This document shows, in pieces, positions 1 to 8,501 of a DNA stretch of 64,000 nt. The DNA lies in assembly GCA_963818445.1 (NCBI GenBank), contig CAWFSG010000018.1, positions 62,001 through 126,000 on the forward strand, in the 5' to 3' direction. The notes under the pieces were generated by a model, which had not been told where the DNA came from, made no database searches, and was given only the letters and a program-made list of their open reading frames with translations. The position numbers and the translations under genes are program-made. Position 1 is the first letter of the stretch, and the number at the start of each line of letters is the position of its first letter. The stretch comes from Prado023 sp963818445 (GTDB taxonomy: Bacteria > Actinomycetota > Actinomycetes > S36-B12 > CAIYMF01).

Positions 1-255
1 GTAGACGACCAGCATCACCAGGACGCTGACGCCGATGAGCGCGAGCGCCTCGGGCGTCATCCCCTGGATCTCGGCCCACGCGTCCTGGTAACTGCCGAAC
101 TTCGGGATGAGGCCGGCGAAGATGATCACCAGGACGACGAGGGTGACGATCGCCCCGATGATCGTCTTGCGCTTGTCCAGGGCCGACGAGGCCTGGCTCG
201 TGTCGACCGCCTTCAGCTGGCCCATGACTGCCGGGGCAACCGCAGGCTCGTTCAC
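1..255 (-). CDS. Flippase-like / LPG-synthase-TM family membrane protein, N-terminus only
   Basis: This is the first 85 codons of a gene that leaves the window at its left edge. After a polar N-terminus of about 33 residues there is one membrane segment (IIGAIVTLVVLVIIFAGLIP), a short loop beginning KFGSYQDAWAEIQGM, and the start of a second membrane segment. This layout matches the N-terminus of the lysylphosphatidylglycerol synthase transmembrane region (UPF0104) proteins of actinobacteria, which are multi-span proteins often linked to lipid or glycan export. The GTG start is chosen because it overlaps the stop of the upstream gene (GTGA). Too little is visible to give a substrate. Confidence 0.5.
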   Translation of the reverse strand, partial: MNEPAVAPAVMGQLKAVDTSQASSALDKRKTIIGAIVTLVVLVIIFAGLIPKFGSYQDAWAEIQGMTPEALALIGVSVLVMLVVY

Positions 256-536
256 AGCACTCCGCCGACGTACTTCGCCCCGGCGATCGCATCGATGGTC
301 TGCGCCACGTCGAAGTGCGCCGACCCCGGGATCGTGGGCACGAAGCCGACGAGCATCCCGTCGGCCATCACCTGCGCCTCGAGTCCTGCTGCACCGTCGG
401 CGTCCCAGAGCGCCTCGGCGCCGCCGGGGAGCACGATGCGCACGCACACGCGGTTCAGCGCCGGGCGATGCACGTTGGCGATGAATCCCCGCTCGTTGAG
501 CGCAGCGACGACCTCTTCGACCTCAGCAGCTTCCAT
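252..536 (-). CDS. Small hypothetical protein (94 aa)
   Basis: I do not recognise this 94-residue protein. It starts MEAAEVEEVVAALNERGF and shows no signal peptide or membrane segment. It has a mixed alpha/beta look, with a central stretch containing VCVRIVLPGGAEALWDADG and a C-terminus ending DAIAGAKYVGGVL. The internal ATG is preferred to longer in-frame starts, whose translation is arginine-rich out-of-frame-like sequence. Its stop overlaps the GTG of the next gene by four bases, so the two are probably translated together and may work together at the membrane. That link is inference only. Confidence 0.5.
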   Translation of the reverse strand: MEAAEVEEVVAALNERGFIANVHRPALNRVCVRIVLPGGAEALWDADGAAGLEAQVMADGMLVGFVPTIPGSAHFDVAQTIDAIAGAKYVGGVL

Positions 537-607
537 GGACACGAATCCTGACACGCACTCGGCCCTGGCGCCCCACGTCGCGGCCCGGCCACCGGTCGCG
601 TCGCAGC

Positions 608-1579
608 TCAGGCGGCGTCCGCGGCCCCGCTGACGACGTGCCGATAGTGCGCGACCGTGGTGCTGACCGCCTCGGCCATCGGCGTGGAGGTGAAGTCCGG
701 GAACCGCGCGCGGAAGTCGGCATCGTCGACCAGGAACGGCTCGGTCCACTGGTAGGCCAGGGGCAGGGACTCGCGCGAGATCCGGTGGAACGGTGCGGCC
801 AGCCGAAGCATCCGGGTGCTGACCACTGCGGTGGCGCGCGGCTCGGGCAGCGCGGCGTTGACCAGGCCGAGGAACTGCGCGCCGGTGACCGCCGGGGCGT
901 GCGGCAGGTGCCAGATCCGGCCCGCGGTGTCCGGTGCGGTGCCCAGGGCAACGAAGGCGTGGGCGACATCGGGCATGTAGGCGCACGAGTGCGGGGCGTC
1001 CATGGAGCCCATCCAGCGCAGCTTGCCCCGTCCGGCCACCGGCTCGATCGCCAGCGCGGTGATCCCGGAGTTGTCCGCGTACGGACCGAAGTAGTCCGAG
1101 GCCCGGCCGATCACGACCTCGATCCGGCCGGCAGCGTGCGCGGCGAGCAGCTCCTCGGCCATCCGCGCCCGGGTCATCCCCTTGACGTCGGTGGCCCGCT
1201 GCGGGGTCAGCTCGGTCATCGGGCTCGAGCCCGGGCCGTAGGCGTACAGGTTGTCGACCATGACCAGGCGCCGCACACCGGCGCCCTCGGCCGCGTCGAC
1301 GACCCGCTGCATCATCGCCGGGAACTCCTGCGGCCAGCGGTGGTAGGCGGGCTGCGCCGCCATGTAGGCGACATCTGCCCCGCCGAGCGCGGCGCGAAGG
1401 CCCTCCGGTGAGGCGGCATCCGCGGTGCGCCAGTCGACTCCCGCCGGTGCGGCCGCGCCGGGGCCGGAGCGGTTGACACCCCTGGCATGCAGGCCTGCAG
1501 AGACCAGGGCGGTCAGGATGGCGGAACCGGCGGCACCCGAGGCACCGAGGACAACGTGCGTGCTCGTCTGTGTGGTCAT
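608..1579 (-). CDS. NAD(P)-dependent epimerase/dehydratase family (atypical SDR) protein
   Basis: This 323-residue protein has a Rossmann fold of the extended/atypical short-chain dehydrogenase type. The N-terminal nucleotide-binding glycine motif is at about residues 9-16 (LGASGAAG), and the NLYAYGP stretch in mid-protein occupies the position where family members carry the catalytic Tyr region. A C-terminal substrate domain follows. The substrate is unknown; relatives act on nucleotide sugars or simple carbonyls. The ATG at 1579 was chosen because a longer frame would run through the operator region into the divergent TetR gene. Divergence from a TetR gene across a shared palindrome suggests that the regulator represses this enzyme. 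Confidence 0.75.
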   Translation of the reverse strand: MTTQTSTHVVLGASGAAGSAILTALVSAGLHARGVNRSGPGAAAPAGVDWRTADAASPEGLRAALGGADVAYMAAQPAYHRWPQEFPAMMQRVVDAAEGAGVRRLVMVDNLYAYGPGSSPMTELTPQRATDVKGMTRARMAEELLAAHAAGRIEVVIGRASDYFGPYADNSGITALAIEPVAGRGKLRWMGSMDAPHSCAYMPDVAHAFVALGTAPDTAGRIWHLPHAPAVTGAQFLGLVNAALPEPRATAVVSTRMLRLAAPFHRISRESLPLAYQWTEPFLVDDADFRARFPDFTSTPMAEAVSTTVAHYRHVVSGAADAA

Positions 1580-1592
1580 GGCCCCACCATAC

Positions 1593-1625
1593 GCGAACAT
1601 CGTTCGCATTGCAATAGGTGTTCGC
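1593..1625. promoter_or_regulatory. Operator-like palindrome between SDR gene and tetR
   Basis: A perfect inverted repeat GCGAAC-ATC-GTTCGC lies at 1593-1607, and a further GTTCGC half-site lies at 1620-1625, 18 bp from the first GTTCGC. It sits in the 77-bp gap between divergent genes, one of them a TetR regulator, which is the usual place for an autoregulatory TetR operator. The symmetry is seen in the sequence; binding by this TetR is inferred. Confidence 0.5.
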
Positions 1626-1656
1626 ACATTCGGCCTGGACCCGCTACCGTGGCGAC

Positions 1657-2416
1657 ATGTCCACCCGTCGCGAACTGACCCGAACGGCCACCATCGCCCA
1701 GATCAAGCAGGCTGCCCTCGACCAGATCGAGCACGAGGGCGCCCCCGCCCTGTCCATCCGCGGCGTCGCGCGTGCGATCGGGATGAGCCCGGCCGGGCTC
1801 TACCGCTACTACGACGGCCGCGACGCCCTGCTGACCGACCTGCTGACCGACGCCTACCGGGACCTCGCCCGGGGCGTGGCCGCAGCGGCAGGGCTGCCGA
1901 TCGCGCCACCCAGCGCGGAGCCGGGCGGGTCCGTTCCTGATGTGGAGGACCCGATCGCCGCGATGCGCAGCGCCATCGAGGCCTATCGCGGGTGGGCCGT
2001 CACCAACAGGTCACGCTTCCTGCTGATCTTCGGCACGCCAGTACCCGGGTACTCCGCCCCGGAGGACGGCCCGACTGTGGAGGCCAACCGCCAGATGGGC
2101 CAGGTGTTCTTCACGCTCGCTGCGCTGGGTTGGGCCCACGGGCGGATCGCACGCACCGGCGGCTGACCCCGGGACCGGCCAGCTCACACCGGCTGAGGCC
2201 GACCTCCACGCCCAGCTCAGCGCCATGGCCCCCGGGTTCCCGGCGGACCTCATCCCCCAGATGCTGGCCGGCTGGGCCCTGTGGCACGGGTTGGTCACCC
2301 TCGAGGTCACCGGCCAGTTGGACTGGATCTACCCGGACTCGGCGCGCTTCTACACCGAGCGGATGACCCAGTGGCTCGACGGGTTCACCGGCGGGACCGC
2401 CGAGCCGCCCCCCTGA
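1657..2416 (+). CDS. TetR/AcrR family regulator (one +1 frame break)
   Basis: The N-terminal 60 residues form a TetR helix-turn-helix, with IRGVARAIGMSPAGLYRYYDGRDALL as the recognition region given here in pieces: IRGVARAIGMS then PAGLYRYYDGRD. The frame stops at 2166, but the adjacent frame continues with PAADPGTGQLTPAEADLHAQ and then a typical TetR C-terminal domain containing WALWHGLVTLEVTGQL, ending at 2416. The whole span is 253 codons plus one base, so a single extra base lies around 2130-2155, where short G runs occur. The ATG at 1657 begins MSTRRELTRTATI. The ligand is unknown; the likely target is the divergent reductase. Whether the break is an error or a real mutation cannot be told from one sequence. 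Confidence 0.7.
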
Positions 2417-2421
2417 ACCCC

Positions 2422-4767
2422 CTAGTCCCGAGGCTCGGCCAGGGCATCGGCCACGGCCTCAGCGACCGCCTCGGCCAGCTCCGAATCGAGCGGATCCCCG
2501 TGCCTGTCGACCAGGTAGAACACGTCCACGACCTCCGAGCCGAGGGTGGAGACCCTGGCGGCGGCGATGTCGGTGCCCGTGGCGGCGATGGCCGTACCCA
2601 CGCGGTGCAGCAGGCCCGGGGCGTCATGGGCGCGCACCTCCATCACCGTGGCCCTGCTCGAGGCCCCGGCCACGATCTCCACCCGGGGGGGCGCCGCTGA
2701 GGGGGCATCGGTGGGTCGCGCAGCCTCGTCACGGCGGGCCAGACGCGCGGCCACGTCGAACTGGCCGAGGATGGCGCGGCGGATGTCCTCCCGGAGACGG
2801 TCCACCGCGGGTGGGTCACCGAACAGCGGGTTGACCCCCCACACCTCGATGGCCCGGTCCCCCACGACGGTGGTCACCGCGGAGCGGACCTCCAGCCGGT
2901 GCATCGAGAGGATCCCGGCCACAAGGCCCAGGAGGCCCAGCGAGTCCGGCGCCCCGACCGTGATGTCGAAGCCCGATTCGTTCTCCTGCAGCAGCACCCG
3001 CACGCCCTCCCCCGACGCCATCGCCATCTGGTCCTCGGACAGCCGGGGCTCGACGGGGACCTCCTCGCCCGCCAACTGGCCACGGACGCGATCCACGAGC
3101 TCGGTCACCAGGGATTGCTTCCACGTCGTCCACGCCAATGGCCCGGTGGCCAGCGCATCGGCCTTCGTGAGTGCCGCGAGGAGTTCGAGCATCTCGGCAG
3201 TCCCGACAGCCTGCACCACGGTGTCGATCGTCTGCGGATCATCGAGGTCGCGCCGCGTGGCCGTGTCGGGCAGCAGGAGGTGGTATCGGCACATCTCGAC
3301 CAGCACGCGGGAGTCCTCCGACCCGAAGCCGAGGTGCTCCGCGATCTCCGGTATCAGGCTCACACCGACGTCGGTGTGGTCCTGGCCGGGGCGGCCCTTG
3401 CCGATGTCGTGCAGGAGGGCACCCACGAGCAGGAGGTCGGGGCGGTGGACGTCGCGGGTGTACGCGCACGCCTGAACGGCTGCCTCGAGCAGGTGCCGGT
3501 CGACCGTGTAGCGATGCACGGGGTTGTGCTGCGGGGCTGAGCGGACGACATCCCAGTACGGGATGAGCGCGGTGATGACCCCGGCCTGGTCCAGGGACTC
3601 CCATACCGGGACCGCGCTGCGTCCGGCGCCCAGCAGCGACACCAGCGCGTCCCGGGCCGGAGCGGGCCACGGCACCGGCATCGGCGCGGACTCGGCGGCC
3701 AGGCGGGCCACGGCGTGCCGGCTGAGCAGCGTGCCGGACTGGGCTGCGGCGGCCGCCGCCCGGAGGATGAGCGTGGGGTCGCGGTCGGGCCGGGCGTCGG
3801 CGGCCAGGACGGCCTCCCCGTCCTGCAGGACGACGCCGTCGGCCAGGGGGCTGCGCGCGGGACCGCGCTTGGTCAGCCGCTTGAAGCCCAGCTTCGGGCG
3901 CGAGCGGACGATCCGGTCCACCGCGTGCCAGGTGACATCCGAGGCGACCCCGATCGAGCGTCCGGCCGCGGACACGTCCCGGAGCAGTGCGTCGGCATCC
4001 ACCATGTCCAGCACCTGGGCGACGGGTCCCTGCTCCTGCTTGGCCAGGCGATCGGTGGGTCGGCTCGCCACGCGGTGCAGGGCGTCACGCACGTCGAGCA
4101 GCAGCTCCTTGGCGGGGGCGAGCTCGCCATGCGGGGCGTCGGTCACCCAGGACGCGGCGACCGCCCGCAGGACCGTGAGGTCGCGCAGGCCACCGTAGGA
4201 CTCCTTGATGTCGGGCTCGAGCAGGTGGGCCAGCTCACCGCTGCTGGCCATCCTCTCGCGGACGGACGCGTGCAGGTCCGGCAGCCTGCGGGGAGCCAGC
4301 GCGCGCCAGTCGGCCAGGACGGAGGTCTTCAGCGCGCTGGTCGCCGCCTGGTCACCGGCAACGGTCCGGGCGTCCAGGAGCCCAAGGACGACCTTGATGT
4401 CGGCGGCGGCCACCCGACGGGCCTCCGAGACGGTGCGCACCGAGTGGTCCAGCCGCAGCCCGGAGTCCCAGATCGGGTACCAGAGCCGATCAGCGACTTC
4501 AGCGATCGTCCCTCCCGGGTGCAGGAGGACGAGGTCCAGGTCGCTGCCGGCGCTGAGCTCACCTCGACCGTAGCCGCCCACGGCCACGAGGGTGGCCCCC
4601 GCCTGGGCAGCTCCGGAGGCCTCGAACAACTCGATGAGCCACTCGTCGGTGAGGGCCGTCAGCGCCATCCGGGCATGCCTGCCGGGCCTGCCCTGGGCGG
4701 CGAGCAGGTCCGCGCGTGCCGCCAGGAACCTGTTGCCGGGTGAGAGCTCGGACGTGGTTGCGGACAT
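2422..4767 (-). CDS. glnD: PII nucleotidyltransferase / removing enzyme
   Basis: This 781-residue protein is the sensor enzyme that modifies and demodifies PII in response to glutamine. The nucleotidyltransferase motif GGYGRGELSAGSDLDLV is at about residues 64-80. An HD phosphohydrolase domain for the removing activity has LLHDIGKG near residue 450, and two C-terminal ACT domains (about 600-670 and 700-775) would sense glutamine. In Corynebacterium and Streptomyces the homologue adds AMP, not UMP, to PII, and this may hold here; the sequence alone does not decide it. It is the last gene after amt and glnB, 87 bp downstream of glnB with a hairpin in the gap. The ATG at 4767 begins MSATTSELSPGNRFL. 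Confidence 0.93.
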   Translation of the reverse strand: MSATTSELSPGNRFLAARADLLAAQGRPGRHARMALTALTDEWLIELFEASGAAQAGATLVAVGGYGRGELSAGSDLDLVLLHPGGTIAEVADRLWYPIWDSGLRLDHSVRTVSEARRVAAADIKVVLGLLDARTVAGDQAATSALKTSVLADWRALAPRRLPDLHASVRERMASSGELAHLLEPDIKESYGGLRDLTVLRAVAASWVTDAPHGELAPAKELLLDVRDALHRVASRPTDRLAKQEQGPVAQVLDMVDADALLRDVSAAGRSIGVASDVTWHAVDRIVRSRPKLGFKRLTKRGPARSPLADGVVLQDGEAVLAADARPDRDPTLILRAAAAAAQSGTLLSRHAVARLAAESAPMPVPWPAPARDALVSLLGAGRSAVPVWESLDQAGVITALIPYWDVVRSAPQHNPVHRYTVDRHLLEAAVQACAYTRDVHRPDLLLVGALLHDIGKGRPGQDHTDVGVSLIPEIAEHLGFGSEDSRVLVEMCRYHLLLPDTATRRDLDDPQTIDTVVQAVGTAEMLELLAALTKADALATGPLAWTTWKQSLVTELVDRVRGQLAGEEVPVEPRLSEDQMAMASGEGVRVLLQENESGFDITVGAPDSLGLLGLVAGILSMHRLEVRSAVTTVVGDRAIEVWGVNPLFGDPPAVDRLREDIRRAILGQFDVAARLARRDEAARPTDAPSAAPPRVEIVAGASSRATVMEVRAHDAPGLLHRVGTAIAATGTDIAAARVSTLGSEVVDVFYLVDRHGDPLDSELAEAVAEAVADALAEPRD

Positions 4768-4801
4768 GGGGTCCTCTCTGGGACGGAGGTGCTGGGAATG
4801 G

Positions 4802-4836
4802 GACGATCCGCCGCCCAGGCCGGGCGACGGATCGTC
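4802..4836 (-). terminator. Hairpin between glnB and glnD
   Basis: Arms GACGATCCGCCGC (4802-4814) and GCGACGGATCGTC (4824-4836) pair over 13 positions with one mismatch and a 9-nt loop. It follows glnB on the minus strand and has no U-tract. It could reduce read-through into glnD or protect the amt-glnB message; it does not look like a full intrinsic terminator. Confidence 0.4.
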
Positions 4837-4854
4837 TCATCTGCCGGGGACCTG

Positions 4855-5193
4855 CTACAGGGCGTCCGGACCGTGCTCGCCAGTGCGCACGCGCACGACG
4901 TCCTCGATCGGGATGACCCACACCTTGCCATCTCCGATGCGCCCGGTCTGGGCGCTCTTGGTGATGACGTCCACCACGGCGGAGGCGTCATCGTCCTCGA
5001 CGAGCACCTCGATGCGGACCTTGGGGACCATGTCCACCGTGTACTCCGCACCGCGGTACACCTCGGTGTGCCCACGCTGGCGGCCGTAGCCACTCGCCTC
5101 GGAGATCGTCAGCCCGTGGATGCCGTAGGCCTCCAGAGCGCTCTTGACGTCCTCGAGCTTGAACGGCTTGATGATCGCGGTGACGAGCTTCAT
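4855..5193 (-). CDS. glnB: Nitrogen regulatory protein PII
   Basis: This 112-residue protein is a PII signal protein that reads 2-oxoglutarate and ATP/ADP and controls the ammonium transporter and nitrogen metabolism. It has the normal family length. The T-loop carries the tyrosine at position 51 (RGAEYTVDMVPK) that GlnD modifies. The C-terminal signature VWVIPIEDVVRVRTGE is present. Its ATG overlaps the amt stop by four bases (ATGA), the classic amt-glnK arrangement that lets PII block the transporter. Some authors would call this glnK on that linkage; it is named glnB in the mycobacterial counterpart of this locus. Confidence 0.95.
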   Translation of the reverse strand: MKLVTAIIKPFKLEDVKSALEAYGIHGLTISEASGYGRQRGHTEVYRGAEYTVDMVPKVRIEVLVEDDDASAVVDVITKSAQTGRIGDGKVWVIPIEDVVRVRTGEHGPDAL

Positions 5194-6524
5194 GCGTTCA
5201 CCTCCTCCTTGTTGCGCAGGGCGGACTGACCGATGCCGGCGAAGTGCCCGCCGCCACCGGAGGAGCCCAGTTCGTAGGCCGTCTCAGCGTGCTCGGCCAG
5301 GTCGACGCCGGCGACCTCCTCGTCAGAGGAGACCCGGAAGCCGACGGTCTTCTTGATGGCGAGGCCCAGGACCAGCGTGATCAGGAACGAGTAGGCCAGG
5401 ACCGAGAAGGACCCGATTGCCTGCTTGCCCAGGAGGTCGAAGCCGCCGCCGTAGAACAACCCGTCGACGGTGCTGTATCCGGACTTGGTGGTCGCGATGA
5501 ACCCGAGGGCCAGGGAGCCCACCAGGCCGCCCACGAGGTGGACGCCGACGACGTCGAGCGAGTCGTCGATCCGGAAGCGGAACTTCAGTCCCACGGCCAG
5601 CGCGCAGAGGATGCCGGCGACAAGGCCCAGGCCGATGGCGGCGTAGGGCACGATGAACGCACAGGCCGGGGTGATCGCCACGAGACCAGCCACGGCACCG
5701 GACGCCGCGCCGAGCGAGGTCGGGTGTCCGTCGCGGACCTTCTCCGTGAGCGACCATCCGATGATGCCGGCCGCGGTCGCCAGCATCGTGTTGGCGAAGG
5801 CGATGGCCGCGGTCTGGTTGGCACCCAGGGCGGACCCTGCGTTGAACCCGAACCAGCCGAAGTACAGCAGGCCGGAGCCCAGCAGCACCAGGGGCAGGCT
5901 GTGCGGCTTCATCTGTGTCTTCGGCCAGCCCACGCGCTTGCCCAGGACGATCGCCAGGGCAAGGCCAGCGGCACCTGCGTTGATGTGAACCGCGGTCCCA
6001 CCGGCGAAGTCCAGGACGCCGAGGTTGGCCAGCCAACCGGCGCCCTCACCCAGCTCGGTGCTGCCGAAGTCGAACACCCAGTGCGCGACCGGGAAGTAGA
6101 CCAGGGAGACCCAGACGGCTGCGAAGATGCCCCAGCCGAGGAACTTGGTCCGGTCGGCGACAGCACCGGAGATCAGCGCCACCGTGATGATCGCGAACAT
6201 CAGCTGGAACATCGCGAAGACCAGCGCGGGGATCGGGTAGTAGCCGCCGTTGGAGGCCGTCTGGCCGATCAGCTCGCCGAGGCCGATCTGGCCGAAGCCG
6301 CCCCAGAAGCCGTTGCCGGTGTCGCCGAAGGCCACCGAATAGCCGAAGAGCACCCAGAGGATGCTCACGATGCCGATCGCGATGAACGACATCATCATCA
6401 TGTTCAGGACGCTCTTGGCGCGGACCATGCCGCCGTAGAAGAACGCCAGGCCGGGTGTCATGAGTAGCACCAGTGCTGAGCTCATGAGCAACCAGGCGGT
6501 ATCGCCGGTATTGATATCCGGCAT
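5190..6524 (-). CDS. amt: Ammonium transporter
   Basis: This 444-residue protein is a full-length Amt/Rh-type ammonium channel with about eleven membrane segments. It begins MPDINTGDTAWLLMSSALVL and contains MTPGLAFFYGGMVR, a family hallmark. Pore histidines are visible in GGTAVHINAGAAGLA and VVGVHLVGGLVGSLALG. The cytoplasmic C-terminal tail follows the last membrane segment. Three starts lie close together (6533 GTG, 6530 ATG, 6524 ATG); 6524 is chosen because the AAGGGAG ribosome site is then 8 nt away. It heads the operon with glnB and glnD, and two GlnR-like boxes lie about 90-140 bp upstream, so nitrogen-limited expression is expected. Confidence 0.93.
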   Translation of the reverse strand: MPDINTGDTAWLLMSSALVLLMTPGLAFFYGGMVRAKSVLNMMMMSFIAIGIVSILWVLFGYSVAFGDTGNGFWGGFGQIGLGELIGQTASNGGYYPIPALVFAMFQLMFAIITVALISGAVADRTKFLGWGIFAAVWVSLVYFPVAHWVFDFGSTELGEGAGWLANLGVLDFAGGTAVHINAGAAGLALAIVLGKRVGWPKTQMKPHSLPLVLLGSGLLYFGWFGFNAGSALGANQTAAIAFANTMLATAAGIIGWSLTEKVRDGHPTSLGAASGAVAGLVAITPACAFIVPYAAIGLGLVAGILCALAVGLKFRFRIDDSLDVVGVHLVGGLVGSLALGFIATTKSGYSTVDGLFYGGGFDLLGKQAIGSFSVLAYSFLITLVLGLAIKKTVGFRVSSDEEVAGVDLAEHAETAYELGSSGGGGHFAGIGQSALRNKEEVNA

Positions 6525-6615
6525 GCCCATCACTCCCTTTCGTGGATGTCCTGACCCCAGTCGGGGTCTTGGATGAGAGGTTCCACGGGCCGTGTTGCGC
6601 GTCGCGCCCGTCGGT

Positions 6616-6662
6616 GTTTCCGGGCGGTGACGAAGGGGCGCCCTGCGTTACGAACAGGTTGC
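6616..6662 (-). promoter_or_regulatory. Pair of GlnR-like boxes upstream of amt
   Basis: Read on the minus strand, 6631-6616 is GTCAC-CGCCCG-GAAAC, an exact fit to the GTnAC-n6-GaAAC GlnR consensus known from Streptomyces. A second, weaker site at 6662-6647 reads GCAAC-CTGTTC-GTAAC. The sites are 31 bp apart, about three helical turns, and 92-138 bp before the amt start. The rest of the 250-bp gap between amt and the divergent acyl-CoA dehydrogenase gene shows nothing else I can name. GlnR control is inferred. Confidence 0.55.
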
Positions 6663-6774
6663 GGGCAGCGGGGGGACGTGGCCCGCAGCCTGGCCGGATC
6701 CGCGAGTGGATCCCGCCCCTCGAGCAGGCGGACGCGTCCCGCACCCACGCCGAGCGCCGGTCTACGCTGCGGGA

Positions 6775-8493
6775 ATGAGCGACCTGACCCCAGACTCACC
6801 CACCGCAGCGTCCGCCGGGCGAGATGCCCTCGCCGCCTGGCTCGAGGCTCAGCCCAGCGACTTGTTCGCCGACGACAAGGACCTCGCGGCCCTGGTCTCC
6901 CACCACGGGCTCGGCACCCGCCTGCCGGCCCTGCACGCCGCCGGGCGGGCCGTCGCAGGCCCCCTGGATGCCGCCGCGCGCCGGAACGACCTGCCGGGCA
7001 ACCACCCGCTGCTCGAGGACTGGGACGGGATCGGCCGGTACACAGCTGGGGTGGCCCACCACCCCAGCCATCGCGACGCGGGCAGGGCGATCTACGGCAC
7101 CGGCGTGATGACCGCCTACGGCGAGGTCGGCGTCGACGGGCGTGCGGGCGGCAGCTCCCCACGCCGTCCCGTCTCACCCGCGCCGCAGCGCTTCATCCTC
7201 ACGCTGTTCTACCTGACGGCCCAGGCCGGTGAGGCCGGCCACAACTGCCCCTTGGCCTGCGACGCGGGGGCGATCCGCACCCTGCAGCACCTGGGCACCG
7301 CCGAGCAGCAATCTGCCTACCTGCCCGGGCTGCTGGACCCGGACTTCGACACCAACCTCACGGCCTCGCAGTTCCTCACCGAGGTCCAGGGCGGCTCCGA
7401 CGTCGGCGCCAACGCGGTGGTGGCGACGCCCGTGGGCGATCACGACGGCGGGCCGGGCTCCTCGTGGACGATCCGCGGCGAGAAGTGGTTCTGCTCCAAC
7501 ACGGATGCCGATGTGTTCCTCTTGACCGCTCGCGTGGACGAGCCGCGCACGGGCACGAAGGGCCTGGGCCTGTTCCTGATCCCCCGCCTCGGGCCCGACG
7601 GGACACCGAACGGGTTCCGGATCCGGCGCCTGAAGACCAAGCTCGGGACCCGATCGATGGCCAGCGGGGAGATCGACTTCACGGATGCCCAGGCCACCGC
7701 GCTCGGCCCGGTCAGTGAGGGCTTCCGCAACGTCATGGAGCTGGTGATCACCACCTCGCGGCTGTTCAACGCGGCTGGGTGTGCAGCACATGCCCGCCGG
7801 GCCTGGGTGGTGGCCTCGACCTACGCCGCGCACCGCACCGCGTTCGGCCGGCCCATCGGGGAGTTCCCCCTGGTCGCCGAGACCCTGGCGTGGATCCGGT
7901 CCGACGCCGTGGCCTGCCTGGCCTCGACCCTCCTGCTCGCCGGGCTGCAGGAGCAGGTCGACGACGGGTCGATCAGCGCCACCGACTCAGCCTTCTTCCG
8001 CGTGGCGGTCAACCTCAACAAGCTGCAGACCTCGGTGCTGGCACATGACGCGGTGAACCGCGGCATCGAGGTGCTGGGCGGCAACGGCGCGATCGAGACC
8101 TTCAGCGTGCTGCCGCGGCTGCTGCGCGACAACGTGGTCTACGAGAACTGGGAGGGCAGCCACAACGTGCTGCGCGCCCAGGTGCTGCGTGACTGCGCGC
8201 GCCTGGGGGTGCACGAGGGCTTCTTCGACGCCCTCGCCGAACGACTGGGCGACGAGCATGCCGACGCCCTCGCCGCGGACCGCGCAGCGTTCTCCGCGCT
8301 GCTGGATGCACCGGACGCCGTGCGCGACCTGCAGTTCCGTCGTCTCGGCACCCGCATGGCGACCTGGGTGATGCTGGCCGCCATGGCGCCGATTCCCGAG
8401 TTCGGCGCCGCCGGACTGCTCACGCAGCGACACCTGCACGAGCTGCCGATCGACGACGCCTACCTCGCGGCAGTCCGGGCCCTGCAGCGCTGA
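6775..8493 (+). CDS. Acyl-CoA dehydrogenase, AidB-like
   Basis: This 572-residue flavoprotein resembles the large AidB-type branch of acyl-CoA dehydrogenases: an extra N-terminal helical region before the ACAD core, then LTASQFLTEVQGGSDVGANA for FAD/substrate contacts, a middle beta domain (GEKWFCSNTDADVFLLTAR), and a C-terminal helical domain with VLGGNGAIETFSVLPRLLRD followed by YENWEGSHNV. Family members oxidise acyl-CoAs or, for AidB, bind DNA with an unclear repair role; the substrate cannot be read here. The ATG at 6775 was chosen because the longer frame runs back through low-quality coding. It converges on ftsY with an 8-bp gap. Confidence 0.85.
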   Translation: MSDLTPDSPTAASAGRDALAAWLEAQPSDLFADDKDLAALVSHHGLGTRLPALHAAGRAVAGPLDAAARRNDLPGNHPLLEDWDGIGRYTAGVAHHPSHRDAGRAIYGTGVMTAYGEVGVDGRAGGSSPRRPVSPAPQRFILTLFYLTAQAGEAGHNCPLACDAGAIRTLQHLGTAEQQSAYLPGLLDPDFDTNLTASQFLTEVQGGSDVGANAVVATPVGDHDGGPGSSWTIRGEKWFCSNTDADVFLLTARVDEPRTGTKGLGLFLIPRLGPDGTPNGFRIRRLKTKLGTRSMASGEIDFTDAQATALGPVSEGFRNVMELVITTSRLFNAAGCAAHARRAWVVASTYAAHRTAFGRPIGEFPLVAETLAWIRSDAVACLASTLLLAGLQEQVDDGSISATDSAFFRVAVNLNKLQTSVLAHDAVNRGIEVLGGNGAIETFSVLPRLLRDNVVYENWEGSHNVLRAQVLRDCARLGVHEGFFDALAERLGDEHADALAADRAAFSALLDAPDAVRDLQFRRLGTRMATWVMLAAMAPIPEFGAAGLLTQRHLHELPIDDAYLAAVRALQR

Positions 8494-8501
8494 GCCGTCT
8501 C

